DNA from: a virus
Direction: 5' to 3' (one strand)
Length of the DNA: 42,406 nucleotides
IMG/VR virus record: IMGVR_UViG_3300030329_001685
Location: 1 to 42,406 of that record
Part shown: positions 19,668 through 29,556 of the stretch, one piece after another
Numbering within the stretch: the stretch's first letter is position 1
How the letters are laid out: each line of letters starts with the position of its first letter
Position numbers and translations under genes: made by a program
The notes under the pieces: model-generated
The model's input: only the letters and a program-made list of their open reading frames with translations
What the model was told of the DNA's origin: nothing
The model's database searches: none

Positions 19668-20918
19668 ATGGCTGGCGGCTCTGCACTCAGCACCTTCAAT
19701 GACTTCATGACGGCAACGGACTCTGCGATCCTTACGAGCGCAGACACCATCGTCAATGAAGCCGTAAGGCAAAACTATCTTCTCCGACGATTCCTCAAGG
19801 GTCGTGGTCCGCAGGAAATCCTGCAGGGTGGTAAAACCATCAAGGACCAGATCTTCTTCGAGGAAGACTCGACTTTCGAATACTACCAACCGAACGAGAC
19901 GTTCACTTGGTCAAACCCTCAAGTTCTCTCCGAGTGGGAGATCAACTGGAGGTTCTGCGTTGACCATATGAGTTGGACGGACCACGAGATCGAGCTTAAC
20001 GCGGGAGGCGGTCTTGGCCGCAACGCGCGTCACGCCGTCTACAAGCGTCTTCGTCGCGTAAAGGAAATGCGCCTGTGGACTTCGCTGCTTAACGGTATCG
20101 AAGATTCGCTCTTCGCGGTTCCCGACACATCGTTGATGGAACAAGAAACGGGCACGAAGCCGTACTCAATTCCTTGCTTTGTCAACGAGCGCCTTGACGG
20201 CAAGTTCGACGAATCTGATGGAACGACATGGACTACGGTTCAGAACATCAACTCTACGGACGCTGGCAAGACCAAGTGGAAGCCGCAAGTGACGCTGTAT
20301 GACACCAGCGCGCACACGGACACCACCACGGGTATCTTGGCTGCGTTCGACGACATGTACTTGTCGGTGAAGTTCTCTGCTCCGCCCACCCGGCAGGAGT
20401 ATTTCGAGAGCGACACCCTGTACAGGCAGTTCATCGCTTGCAGTAAGCTCGGCCTGACGACTTACACGCAGCTTATGCGAGCAGAGAACGACAGGCTTGT
20501 TACCCCCGGCATGCAGGACCCGGCTTACCTCAAGCCGACCTACGGTGGCATTGAGCTTGAGTATGTCTCCGCGCTTGATACCGCCGCTCTTTATGAGCAG
20601 CACACGGGCAACGCGCTGATGAAGGAAGCTGAGTCAGATGGCACCCCCGCTGGTCCTTATGCCGACGGTGGCGATGCTGGCGATGCGAAATTCCTTGGCC
20701 CGCGCTACTACTGGCTGAACGCCAACTACCTGAAGCCGGTGTTCCACAACAAGCGTTACATGCACCGTCACCCGGTGCTTACGCACCCCAACCAGCCGTT
20801 CACCCATGTGCAGCCGATTGACTGCTGGATGAACATGGTTTGTACCTCTCGTCACCGTCAGGGGATGGTCTCTCCGGGCGCAACCTATGCTGGCGCTGGA
20901 ACCGGCACCCTTACCTGA
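19668..20918 (+). CDS. Major capsid protein
   Basis: This 416-aa protein starts MAGGSALSTFNDFMTATDSA and contains a long N-terminal helix region, then EILQGGKTIKDQIFFEEDST and MSWTDHEIELNAGGGLGRNA. A later aromatic-rich part (FLGPRYYWLNANYLKPVFHN; HPVLTHPNQPFTHVQPIDCW) matches a capsid-protein family I recall in short-tailed phages. It probably has the HK97 fold. The position after the scaffold and a strong AGGAG site support high-level expression. It forms the icosahedral shell. Confidence 0.88.
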   Translation: MAGGSALSTFNDFMTATDSAILTSADTIVNEAVRQNYLLRRFLKGRGPQEILQGGKTIKDQIFFEEDSTFEYYQPNETFTWSNPQVLSEWEINWRFCVDHMSWTDHEIELNAGGGLGRNARHAVYKRLRRVKEMRLWTSLLNGIEDSLFAVPDTSLMEQETGTKPYSIPCFVNERLDGKFDESDGTTWTTVQNINSTDAGKTKWKPQVTLYDTSAHTDTTTGILAAFDDMYLSVKFSAPPTRQEYFESDTLYRQFIACSKLGLTTYTQLMRAENDRLVTPGMQDPAYLKPTYGGIELEYVSALDTAALYEQHTGNALMKEAESDGTPAGPYADGGDAGDAKFLGPRYYWLNANYLKPVFHNKRYMHRHPVLTHPNQPFTHVQPIDCWMNMVCTSRHRQGMVSPGATYAGAGTGTLT

Positions 20919-20941
20919 GCTAGCGCTCTAGGAGAAAAATT

Positions 20942-21742
20942 ATGCCTAGACAAGCATTCGCCGGGACTGTCCCCGGCACTCGCGGGCTTGCTAACGGACT
21001 TGTTCCGTCTACTGGCCCGACCCTGCGGAAAGCGTTTTCTGCGCCGGACCCCGACTTCTATGTGTTTGAGGACTTCCGCTACGGATTCTCGTTCCAAGAA
21101 ATCGCGGGTGCCTCGGGGCAAACGACCGATCCGATTAACGCGGCCCCGTGGCGCATGTTCTCAGTAGACGGTGGTGGCGATAACGCCCACACCTGCTTGC
21201 TGTTGGACAACCAAACGACGGCACAGCTTTATACGGCCACAAACGACGCCGACAACGACGAAAACGCGTTCCAATACGCGTATGAGCCGTTGACTGGCGA
21301 CGGGCGTTGGGCCGCTGAAGCTAAGCTGAAGGTGAACGACGCTGACACATGCGCACTGTTCTTTGGTTTCCACAACTACAAAGCTGCTGGAACTATTGCT
21401 CAGACCGCTGCGCTTGGTGGGGCCGTCTCTGGCTTCCATGTTGCTGACGGCGCGTCCTCGACTGCCATTGTTGCCGTAAGCGACAACGGCACCTCTACGA
21501 CGACATCGCTGGCTAGCACCACTGGCGGATCGCTGGCTGACGACACATTCGTCACGCTCTCGCTTTGGCACGACGGCGACGGAACCAAGTTCTATGTGAA
21601 TGGCGCTCTTGCTGCCACGCACACGGCTGGTCAGTCTACGCTGGGCGGTCTTTACGCGGCTCCGACCTTTTGCCTTGCCAACGCCTCGGCGGCGGCAAGC
21701 AACGCGACTGTTGAGCACATGGGCTTCTGGATCGAGGGCTAA
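20942..21742 (+). CDS. LamG-like capsid decoration or head-fibre protein
   Basis: This 266-aa protein has an N-terminal tail (about 1-40) followed by a jelly-roll-like domain: RWAAEAKLKVNDADTCALFF, GFHNYK, then DTFVTLSLWHDGDGTKFYVN and GALAATH. These are the usual strands of a concanavalin/LamG fold. The gene lies immediately after the major capsid gene, with a TAGGAG site, and before a strong terminator, so it may be made in amounts close to the capsid protein. A capsid surface protein that binds sugars or stabilises the shell is the best guess. Confidence 0.7.
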   Translation: MPRQAFAGTVPGTRGLANGLVPSTGPTLRKAFSAPDPDFYVFEDFRYGFSFQEIAGASGQTTDPINAAPWRMFSVDGGGDNAHTCLLLDNQTTAQLYTATNDADNDENAFQYAYEPLTGDGRWAAEAKLKVNDADTCALFFGFHNYKAAGTIAQTAALGGAVSGFHVADGASSTAIVAVSDNGTSTTTSLASTTGGSLADDTFVTLSLWHDGDGTKFYVNGALAATHTAGQSTLGGLYAAPTFCLANASAAASNATVEHMGFWIEG

Positions 21743-21758
21743 TCCCTACTAGCGCGTT

Positions 21759-21800
21759 CTGCCCCCTCGGCAAGTCCGGGGGGGCAGGGCCGCTATCTTT
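21759..21800 (+). terminator. Intrinsic terminator after the capsid genes
   Basis: ctgccccc (21759-21766) pairs with gggggcag (21780-21787), an 8-bp GC-rich stem, followed by ggccgctatctttt. It would reduce transcription from the abundant capsid genes into the tail genes. Confidence 0.75.
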
Positions 21801-21806
21801 TCAATC

Positions 21807-22763
21807 ATGGCACTCACCGGCACAAAATGTATTCAGCATGTCGAGCACACGCTTGGCGGCGAACTGTCTCCCGCAATCGACGGGCTAAGCCTTGTCAATG
21901 ACGCCGGTGAATTCTTTTCCTCTATACGCCCGTGGAAGTGGCTAGAGACGGCAGAGGCTAAGCTCGACTTGCGAGCAAAGATTACGATCACTGGAGCTAC
22001 AACTAGCTCTGGAGCGGGAACGACGCTTACAAAGAGCAACGCGTTCACCAACTACACCTTCTTAGAGGGTGACCAGATTGAGGTTACCAGCGGCACCAAT
22101 GTCACTGCAGGGTGGCACCGCGTTCAATCTAAGACAGATGCAAGCAACCTTGTGCTTGCAACCTCTCCCGGCGCAAGCGGAAGTGCCGTTGCCGCGACGC
22201 TGCATACAAGTGCGGTTGCGCTGCCTAGCGACTTCCGGGAGATGATCTCCATCAACACAACCTCGGGTCTACTCAAGGGCGTGCAGCTAACCGGCTTCCA
22301 AGACCTGCTGAATAAGCGGGCGTCGAACTTCGTGTCTACGGGGTTCCACTATGGAGCCATCGTTCAGCCGACTGATACCGATGTGGCCTACGACGGCGCT
22401 CCTGTTGCGCGGCTAGAGATCTGGCCCCAACCAGACGCAAACGAGACCGCATCGCTAACGCTCTTGTATCGCGCTGGGTGGAAGCGCCTTACTGAAGTTA
22501 AGGACTACCTTCGCTTGCCGGTTTACTGCGAGCCCTTGTTCCTTCAAGTGATTCGCGCGTTTGCGCGCGGGTACGAGGAAGAGGATGGTGGCTCTTTGTC
22601 TGCCCGCCTTGGCGAGGTGATGTCTGGCCCGTTGTTTGTAGCTGCGGTTGATCGAGACGCCTCTATTCAGCCTCACTACGGCCCGGTACACGGCGGAGCG
22701 GCAGAGATGGCCGACCACAGAAGTGCGTTCCGAAACTTCAACACGGTGACGGGTCCTAGCTAA
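21807..22763 (+). CDS. Head-to-tail adaptor (tail tube A-like) protein
   Basis: This 318-aa protein lies between the capsid block and the nozzle, the usual place of gp11-type adaptors. The N-terminus has an all-helical start (ALTGTKCIQHVEHTLGGELS, then FFSSIRPWKWLETAEAKLDL). A beta-rich insertion follows (about 55-135, with YTFLEGDQIEVTSGTNVTAG). LPSDFREMISI comes next, and the C-terminus is helical (LRLPVYCEPLFLQVIRAFAR). The helical ends would bind the portal. No ribosome site is seen before the ATG at 21807. Confidence 0.78.
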   Translation: MALTGTKCIQHVEHTLGGELSPAIDGLSLVNDAGEFFSSIRPWKWLETAEAKLDLRAKITITGATTSSGAGTTLTKSNAFTNYTFLEGDQIEVTSGTNVTAGWHRVQSKTDASNLVLATSPGASGSAVAATLHTSAVALPSDFREMISINTTSGLLKGVQLTGFQDLLNKRASNFVSTGFHYGAIVQPTDTDVAYDGAPVARLEIWPQPDANETASLTLLYRAGWKRLTEVKDYLRLPVYCEPLFLQVIRAFARGYEEEDGGSLSARLGEVMSGPLFVAAVDRDASIQPHYGPVHGGAAEMADHRSAFRNFNTVTGPS

Positions 22764-25700
22764 TGGAACAAGGCAGGTTCGAGCTAGTCTTCCCCTTCGG
22801 CGGGTTGAACGATAACGAGGCTTACTCAGACCAGCCCGAGGGCACCACCATAGAGGCCGTGAATGTCCGCCCGTTTGATCCCAAGACCGGCAGAAGGAGA
22901 GGGGCTCAAAGGGCGGGCACTGCAGAGTGGTCTACGCAGGCTGCTACAACATCCAAGATCCAAAGCATCTTGTCTGTACCGTTTTCTCAGGAGCGGATTA
23001 AGTACACGCTGCAGACAACCCCTACTGCAGAGTGGACAAAGGTTACGCCTGCAGAAGGAACGGCACATGCGATAACGACAGACAAGAACGGCTACTTGTA
23101 TGTGTACGAGGGCTCATCAACGCTGATGAAGTTCAACCCTGACGGCACATTGCTTACTACTCTGCCGCACCCTACGGCTGGCGCAGGCACCGTTGTGCGC
23201 ATTGCCGTGGATGAGTTCGGCAATGTTTATGCAGGGCTGAGGCGTCTGTCTACGGGGCTGGTGCAAAAGTGGACGCGGGAAGAGGACGACACATACAGGC
23301 TCAGTTGGTCTCTTGACACCGGGCGGCTGCGAGACATCGCAGTGCAAAACGACATTCTTTACTGCGCGATAGACTACGCCGACTACTTAACGCCCGGAGG
23401 GACCTCTAAGGTCGAAGCCTTTGGTGGACTTCTTAGCGGGGATACCCCCGCAATGATATGGGAGAAGTCGGTCCCGCATCCGTTGCATGCGATAGATGTG
23501 CGCAGTTCGGGCACACTGTACTTTGCGTCTCCCCCAAACCCAACCCGTGGGGAAGAGGCGGGGACCGGCGGCTTTGCCGAGAGCCTTGTTGACTGGAACC
23601 CTACAGACATCACCAACATAAATGGCCGACTGCATTACTGGCTTGACGCGGCTTACCTCGAAGAGCAGTCGATTGGTGTAAACCATGAGGAGAATTTGCC
23701 GCAAGACATCCCCTCAATCTTGACGCGGGCCGACTACTCGGCAATTACCCCCGGTACGGATGCGCTAAATGCAAGTGACACTACGGCGCGCAAAATGCTT
23801 TTGCCTAGCACATCCTATTACCGGTATGACAGCCCTACAAACGATGGGGCATCGACCACCGGCTCTGTCACGAGAACGGCTCCGGTATATCTAGCCCAGT
23901 CATATGGACAGCTTCCGTCGCTTGAGTTCGCTGCGGGGAACGCAGGAAACAACGCAAGCTGGGACGATTTGCGCACTGTTAGCCATCGAGCGCTTGTTAC
24001 TACATACAACAATAACAACGCATTCGGCGACACAAAGGCGTCAACATCGGGCGCATTGCCTGAAAACGGCGGGGCGCTTCCCGGCAAAGACGGGCAGGCA
24101 TACATCTTTGCTATTGTTGGGCAGCTAGACGACAGTCAGGGGGACAAGGCGGTTGTCTTTGTTGCTGAAGATGGGACAAGCGAAGACGGCACCAGAAACT
24201 TTGGTCTGCATATGACCGCAAATATGCTTCACGGGGGAATTGCCGCCGATCCTCGCACGGCGATAATTGAGCTAAATGACGCAACTTTCCACGAAGCGGG
24301 GGGCGGCACCGCTACATCAAACGAGAAGCCGGTAAACCTTAACAACTCTGACGGGCGGTTCATCGTCACGGTTGTCGTTCAGCCGGGAACAAAGAAGGGG
24401 GCAATCCGCGTTAACGGGCGCGCCTTCGCGTCATTTACAATAGGCAGTCACAAGCTCCAAGGCACTGCAACAGGCGGAGGGAGCGGCGATGCTGGCGGCA
24501 ACAGAGTGAATGCCGGACGCCTTGTTATTGGCGGTCCTACGCAAGGCCATCCGTATCAAACAGGCGACCGGCTAATGGATGACGATGGCTGGATGCAGGA
24601 AGCCCCTATTACAGCAGATGGTCACGACAACAACGGCGTTCCGTGGCTTATTGGGTCCCTACGATGGACAGAAGCCGACCATCCAAGTAACGATGACGCG
24701 GGGGGCTGGACAGCTAACACTAAGTATTCCGGGCTTAACGGCAAGATCTGCGAGGTGCTAACGGTTCTTGCAGACCACGACGGCAGTGGCGGCATAAACA
24801 ACAACACCGCAGCATTGGCCCCCCAAGATAACGCAGGCCACACATGCACATATAGCATAGATGGCGATGGCTACCTAAACACGCGCGGTAATAGCAATAC
24901 TGATGTGACTGCCGATGTAACCGAAGTTGAGCGCATCGAAGGGTATCTAGCACACAAATGGGGCGTTGCTGGAGACTTGCCGCAAACAGGAACTGATACC
25001 TCTGCTGGCCAAGGGCAAACTGGAACTGGAATGATCGAGCGGCATCCGTTTAGAGCAACGGCCCCTACTGGAGGAACCGGAACAAGCACAGGGTACGACG
25101 ACTCAGACTATACAAACGCGTTGCTTAGCAAGGCTGGCATTGTCGCAAAGGTCTCTCCTAGTGGAGATGGGGTTTGGGCCGCAACTGGAGGCGGCATGGG
25201 GTACGCCGTAAAGGCCGACGAAGATGGCAATGTATACACAGCCGGTCCAACTTCTGACGAGGGCGAGGTTGGGGAAGAGACCGTTCAGGCAAGGAAAATC
25301 ATAGACCAAGGGACGACCTTTTCTGCGGACCCCAGCGATGGCGCATGGACATATAACCGCTCTGCCGCTAGTGAAGAGTTTTCTGCGGAAGAAGCTGTGC
25401 GCTATCCGCGCATTGAAGTTGACTCGGACGGCAATCTGTATTTGCCGATGGCGAATGCGGCAACAACAAACCAAGTAAAGCGTCTTAGCGCAGAAGGTTC
25501 TGACGGTAGCGGGGTCGTTGACTGGGAGTACACGCTAAGCGACGAAGTCTCTGCTTTGGGAGTAGCCTTGCCTCCAACCTCGCCTACGGTTGCGGACGAA
25601 ACGATTACTGGCCCTGAGTTTGTGTATGTGGCAACGGACAACGGAAACGAGCTTGGAACGGCAACTCTGACGCTGCCACAAATCCACAAGCTGCGTCAGC

Positions 25701-27064
25701 TTCTTGCGGAAGAGAACCTTGCAGATGGAACATCGTCACGGGCTGTAAAGCTCATCGGGGTTTCAGGCGGCGACATCTCAGAGCTTGCTCCAGACGGGAA
25801 CACAAGCCTAGCCGTAGATGCCCTTGGGACGAACACTCCGTTTGTTACCGCTGTTTCGGCGTTTGGCAAGGGGTACTTTGTTGACGGCATTAACTACAAG
25901 AAGTACACGCCGCCAACGGTTGCCACTGGAACGGGGACTGTAGAGACATGGGTTGCTACCAAGGGCGAGATACCGCCGAGGGCTAAATTGGTGACCTTCT
26001 GGCGTGGGCGCATGGTTTTGGCGCGAGACCCGGAAGACCCCCAAGACTGGCACATGTCTGCCCTTGGCGACCCGGACAACTGGGACAAAGACCCCTCTGT
26101 CTACACGGCAACTATGGCGATCTCCGGCAACAACGCCCGGTGCGGTAAGGCCCCTGATATCGTCAACGCCATCATCCCGTACAGTGACGACCTGCTGCTG
26201 TTCGGCGGAGACAGTAACATCTACCGACTAACTGGCGACCCAATGGGCGGCGGTCAGATGGACACTGTTACCACCGCAACGGGGATTGCTTACGGTGAAG
26301 CGTGGTGTAAAGACCCAGAGGGGGTCGTTTACTTCTTTGGAAGCCGTGGCGGAGTGTACGCAATGACCCCCCAAGGAGAGGTTGTTAGCATTAGCTCCAG
26401 ATCTATCGAGCAAAGGCTCCAAGAGATAGACCTTCGCAACATACAGGTCAAGTTGGTCTGGAGCACACGAGAGCAGGGCTTATATGTGTACCAAGTCCCT
26501 GACCTCTTTTCGTCTTATACCGTTAGGACTTCTTGGTTCTGGGACAAGCGCAACAACGCGTGGTTTGAGGACGAAATCTCTTCAACGCTCGACCAAATTT
26601 CGGCGGCGGCTGAAGTCGATGGAGACCAATATGATGACCGCGTACTGCTTCTAGGCACGGAGCAGGGCAAATATATGTGGTATGACCCAAGCGCTGCAAG
26701 CGACTTTGACTCGTCTGGCGCTGGCGGGCGGATTTCTAGCAGCGTCGTGCTAGGCCCTGTAGCCCACGAAGAAGCGCTAGCTTCGTACCGATACGCCAAG
26801 ATTAAAGCTGAACTTGCTCGTGGACAGGCCGGTCTTGACTATTCCATCCGGGTAGGCGACCAAGCGGCTACCTATCGGGAGTCCGCAGAAGCCCCGCACG
26901 GATCAGGCCGCTTTAATGGCGGACCCAACAGCTATGCTCCGGGCACCTTTAAGGGAGCTTCTATGTGGGTTCGGCTAAGCAACTCGGCCATTGGAGAGCG
27001 CTGGGCTCTCGAAGCTCTGTCGTTGACAGCATACCCCGCAGGCAGGAAACTAATTCAGCCATGA
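22763..27064 (+). CDS. Tail nozzle protein with inserted LamG-type domain
   Basis: This 1433-aa protein starts FPFGGLNDNEAYSDQPEGTT and FDPKTGRRRGAQRAG, like nozzle or packaged-DNA-stabilising proteins of short-tailed phages. The C-terminal third (about 1060-1433) has FWRGRMVLARDPEDPQDWHM, YSDDLLLFGGDSNIYRL and VYFFGSRGGVYAMT, also typical. Propeller-like repeats (VDEFGNVYAG, ADEDGNVYTAG, VDSDGNLYLP) occur near 150, 810 and 890. Between about residues 287 and 770 lies an insertion from LHYWLDA to EGYLAHKWG (726-734), a concanavalin/LamG-type lectin domain. Most nozzles of this type that I know are much shorter. With no separate tail fibre gene seen, this insertion is a candidate receptor binder. 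Confidence 0.82.
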   Translation: MEQGRFELVFPFGGLNDNEAYSDQPEGTTIEAVNVRPFDPKTGRRRGAQRAGTAEWSTQAATTSKIQSILSVPFSQERIKYTLQTTPTAEWTKVTPAEGTAHAITTDKNGYLYVYEGSSTLMKFNPDGTLLTTLPHPTAGAGTVVRIAVDEFGNVYAGLRRLSTGLVQKWTREEDDTYRLSWSLDTGRLRDIAVQNDILYCAIDYADYLTPGGTSKVEAFGGLLSGDTPAMIWEKSVPHPLHAIDVRSSGTLYFASPPNPTRGEEAGTGGFAESLVDWNPTDITNINGRLHYWLDAAYLEEQSIGVNHEENLPQDIPSILTRADYSAITPGTDALNASDTTARKMLLPSTSYYRYDSPTNDGASTTGSVTRTAPVYLAQSYGQLPSLEFAAGNAGNNASWDDLRTVSHRALVTTYNNNNAFGDTKASTSGALPENGGALPGKDGQAYIFAIVGQLDDSQGDKAVVFVAEDGTSEDGTRNFGLHMTANMLHGGIAADPRTAIIELNDATFHEAGGGTATSNEKPVNLNNSDGRFIVTVVVQPGTKKGAIRVNGRAFASFTIGSHKLQGTATGGGSGDAGGNRVNAGRLVIGGPTQGHPYQTGDRLMDDDGWMQEAPITADGHDNNGVPWLIGSLRWTEADHPSNDDAGGWTANTKYSGLNGKICEVLTVLADHDGSGGINNNTAALAPQDNAGHTCTYSIDGDGYLNTRGNSNTDVTADVTEVERIEGYLAHKWGVAGDLPQTGTDTSAGQGQTGTGMIERHPFRATAPTGGTGTSTGYDDSDYTNALLSKAGIVAKVSPSGDGVWAATGGGMGYAVKADEDGNVYTAGPTSDEGEVGEETVQARKIIDQGTTFSADPSDGAWTYNRSAASEEFSAEEAVRYPRIEVDSDGNLYLPMANAATTNQVKRLSAEGSDGSGVVDWEYTLSDEVSALGVALPPTSPTVADETITGPEFVYVATDNGNELGTATLTLPQIHKLRQLLAEENLADGTSSRAVKLIGVSGGDISELAPDGNTSLAVDALGTNTPFVTAVSAFGKGYFVDGINYKKYTPPTVATGTGTVETWVATKGEIPPRAKLVTFWRGRMVLARDPEDPQDWHMSALGDPDNWDKDPSVYTATMAISGNNARCGKAPDIVNAIIPYSDDLLLFGGDSNIYRLTGDPMGGGQMDTVTTATGIAYGEAWCKDPEGVVYFFGSRGGVYAMTPQGEVVSISSRSIEQRLQEIDLRNIQVKLVWSTREQGLYVYQVPDLFSSYTVRTSWFWDKRNNAWFEDEISSTLDQISAAAEVDGDQYDDRVLLLGTEQGKYMWYDPSAASDFDSSGAGGRISSSVVLGPVAHEEALASYRYAKIKAELARGQAGLDYSIRVGDQAATYRESAEAPHGSGRFNGGPNSYAPGTFKGASMWVRLSNSAIGERWALEALSLTAYPAGRKLIQP

Positions 27065-27327
27065 GTACCAAGCGCAACCTTAGTTCAATCGGCCCCTTGG
27101 GGCGCAGGCCCTCACGATCTTTGCGCAATGATCCCGGCGCTGGTCGAGCAACCGCCGGTCTGGGGGCAACCGACATCGCCTTTGGGGATCAGTTCAATGT
27201 GGACAAAAACCAGCGCCTAACCATCAAGAAGGCGCGTCCAGTACAACATGCGACCTCGGAAACCGTAGAAGAGACGCTAAACTCACTTATCACCAACCTG
27301 CGCGAAAGCGGCATTCTGGAGAACTGA
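27061..27327 (+). CDS. Small basic tail- or ejection-associated protein
   Basis: The 88-aa form starts at 27061, with an ATGA overlap with the nozzle stop. The N-terminal half is basic and disordered (RNLSSIGPLGRRPSRSLRND). The C-terminal half has a strand then helix (TSETVEETLNSLITNLRESG). It lies between the nozzle and the ejection proteins, so a virion role is likely. No family is recognised. Confidence 0.6.
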   Translation: MSTKRNLSSIGPLGRRPSRSLRNDPGAGRATAGLGATDIAFGDQFNVDKNQRLTIKKARPVQHATSETVEETLNSLITNLRESGILEN

Positions 27328-27328
27328 C

Positions 27329-27853
27329 ATGAGTTTCTTAGGCGATCTACTTTTCGGCAGCCCCGGAACTGGGGGAGAACGAGCCAAAGAAGCTCAGACT
27401 CTTGCCCAGAAAGAGCGCGCATGGCTGATGAATCAGCTAGGGCGGCAGACAGGGCGCATCGACGATAGCACCCAGAAGCAGATGGCGTTTTCAATGGGCG
27501 GGCAGGGCGCAGCGGCTCATGCGGCCAGAGAGGCCCAGCGAAAGGCCCTAGAGAATGTCGCCAAATACTCGGGCAACCCGCTTGCGATGTCTTCAGCGCT
27601 CGCACAGTCGGGCACAAACCAACTGCTTGGGCAGATCTACCAGCAGGGGGCAGGCCAGCGCATCGGCATTCAAGGTCAAAGGCTAGGCATGCTTGCGCAG
27701 GCAGAGGGGCTTGCAGGTAGCGGTCGCCAAAATGTTCTTGGATCTGAGCTTGGCGTGCTAGAGTCGATTCAGGACGCGCAGCCGGGAATGTTTGGCTCAC
27801 TGCTTTCAGCCTACATGGGCATGAAGGGCATGCAAGGATTTGGGGAAGGCTGA
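27329..27853 (+). CDS. Internal virion (ejection) protein, small, gp14-like
   Basis: This 174-aa protein is rich in Ala, Gly and Gln, with helical amphipathic segments (KEAQTLAQKERAWLMNQLGR, AAAHAAREAQRKALENVAKY) and a Gly/Gln-rich second half (GTNQLLGQIYQQGAGQRIGI). The C-terminus is Met/Gly-rich (LLSAYMGMKGMQGFGEG). Size, composition and position as first of three genes before the giant protein match the smallest of the three ejection proteins of T7-like phages. It would be expelled to form the outer-membrane part of the DNA channel. Confidence 0.72.
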   Translation: MSFLGDLLFGSPGTGGERAKEAQTLAQKERAWLMNQLGRQTGRIDDSTQKQMAFSMGGQGAAAHAAREAQRKALENVAKYSGNPLAMSSALAQSGTNQLLGQIYQQGAGQRIGIQGQRLGMLAQAEGLAGSGRQNVLGSELGVLESIQDAQPGMFGSLLSAYMGMKGMQGFGEG

Positions 27854-29556
27854 TGCCGTTCATCGTCAGAACTAGAACGGGGATGGCCGCAGAGCAAATC
27901 GGCCAAGGGCTTCAGCAGGGCCTGCTTGCCTACATGCAGGGCGCGAAGATGGCGAATGACGCGAACCTGCAGCGTCAAAAACTTGAGCTTCAGCGTAATG
28001 CGGACGCAAGGGCAAAGGCTGCGAATATAAGGGCAGAAGCTGCGGAGGGAAGGGCAGTTGAGAAACACGAAGAGTGGAAAGGAGGTGCAAAAAATAGAGA
28101 GCTAGCCGAACAAGTGAAAACTGTGCAGGCAAAAGAATTTCTTTCGCCCGAGCAAACGAAGTTAAGAGAGCTAACTGCGGAGGTTAGGACTCAAGAAGGA
28201 ACAGAGTTTATGCATCCAGACGCCGTCGCGGCCCGCAAAGAACTGCCGGGGCTTAGGCTGGAGCTTACAAAGCTGGAGAAAGAGGCGAAGGATTATGCAA
28301 AAAAGACGAGGCCAACGCCTGAAGAAGTTAAAGAAGAAACGGAAAGAGGGGTAAGGATCGCGGAGTTGCGCGAGAGCATCCTTGCGCGAGAGGACACCGC
28401 CAAAACAGCCGCACAAAGACAAGCCGAGGCAGCGGAAGCACAGTGGCCGACCACACTAAACAGTACAGTTAGAAGCCTAGAGTCCCAGATCGGCCCATTG
28501 CCAAGTGCTACAAAAGATGCAATACTCTCGCGCCCTTATGCAGGTCCGGAGGGAGTAAAGTCACTTGAGTTTGAGTTAGGGGCCATCGCAAGCGAATGGG
28601 GGGGCGCTCGCCTTGACGCGATGCGGGCGGATGTAAAGGCATGGGGCGAAGATGAGCTTCTGTCTACGGTCGATGGCGTGGCAACGCAAGTGATTGCCAA
28701 GGTAAAGACTGGCGATCCAACATCCGTGCGGAGCGCTGAGTCCTCCTTGCGCTTACTAAAGCGAAATGCCGCAATAAAGAAGGAGGCCGAAGAGTGGAAA
28801 GCTAGCGACGAAGTTGTGAAAGAAGTGAACGAAAAGCTCGCTCCAAAGGGCTGGATGCCAGTAGATCGGAGCGACGCTGAAGCCCAAAAGCGCTGGGAGT
28901 ATAAGTGGAACGACCTCCAAGGTTTGCTTATGAGGCTGCCCGAGGTGCAGGCTGATGGAACAGTGTCGTATGACTACGACTACGGAGAGGTTCTTCGCTA
29001 CATGAAAGCGCTTCTTGCGCTAGACCCACAAGACCCTGCCACAAGGGTCATCCTTGAAGCCATTCCCGGGCCTCCGGGGTCTGGTCTGGAGGCAGGAGGC
29101 GTTGGGTTTGGGCTTAAAGACACCAGCGTCGTTGACCCGTCAACTGCCAGCGTAAGCTCCGCTGCGACGAAGGCGCTTGATGCTGAGTACATGTCGCTTG
29201 TTCGCTCGCTTGGGACCAGAGGGCAAAGCGGGTTCGATGTTTTAGAGGAACGCCTTGAGGCGCTAGATCGCGCCATAGAAAATATCGACTGGTTCAGTGA
29301 AGGCTCTGGGGCCGGTAGTCAGCGGTCAGTGCAAAACGAAGCTGAGTTTTACACAGAAATAGAGCGCTTAGCTGGACCCGACGCGGCTCAGTTGTTGCTA
29401 GACGACGCTGGAGCGTTTGACATACAGCGGCTTCACTATGTGTTAAGTGGTCGCTTAAGGAAGCAGCTTGAGGCCAACTTTAGGATCGTCGCACCCGGTC
29501 CGGGCTTAAGGCCGACGGGTTTCGGGGGCTACATAGCACCACAGACTTCATTATGA
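27853..29556 (+). CDS. Internal virion (ejection) protein, gp15-like
   Basis: This 567-aa, highly charged and mainly helical protein has a long coiled-coil region (about residues 30-200, rich in Lys, Glu and Ala). A globular part follows, with GWMPVDRSDAEAQKRWEYKW and MRLPEVQADGTVSYDYDYGE near 340-375. The last 100 residues are less charged (GSGLEAGGVGFGLKDTSVVD). It starts four bases before the stop of the gp14-like gene and overlaps the giant gene by four. The middle position in the ejection trio suggests a periplasmic channel component. Confidence 0.72.
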   Translation: MPFIVRTRTGMAAEQIGQGLQQGLLAYMQGAKMANDANLQRQKLELQRNADARAKAANIRAEAAEGRAVEKHEEWKGGAKNRELAEQVKTVQAKEFLSPEQTKLRELTAEVRTQEGTEFMHPDAVAARKELPGLRLELTKLEKEAKDYAKKTRPTPEEVKEETERGVRIAELRESILAREDTAKTAAQRQAEAAEAQWPTTLNSTVRSLESQIGPLPSATKDAILSRPYAGPEGVKSLEFELGAIASEWGGARLDAMRADVKAWGEDELLSTVDGVATQVIAKVKTGDPTSVRSAESSLRLLKRNAAIKKEAEEWKASDEVVKEVNEKLAPKGWMPVDRSDAEAQKRWEYKWNDLQGLLMRLPEVQADGTVSYDYDYGEVLRYMKALLALDPQDPATRVILEAIPGPPGSGLEAGGVGFGLKDTSVVDPSTASVSSAATKALDAEYMSLVRSLGTRGQSGFDVLEERLEALDRAIENIDWFSEGSGAGSQRSVQNEAEFYTEIERLAGPDAAQLLLDDAGAFDIQRLHYVLSGRLRKQLEANFRIVAPGPGLRPTGFGGYIAPQTSL

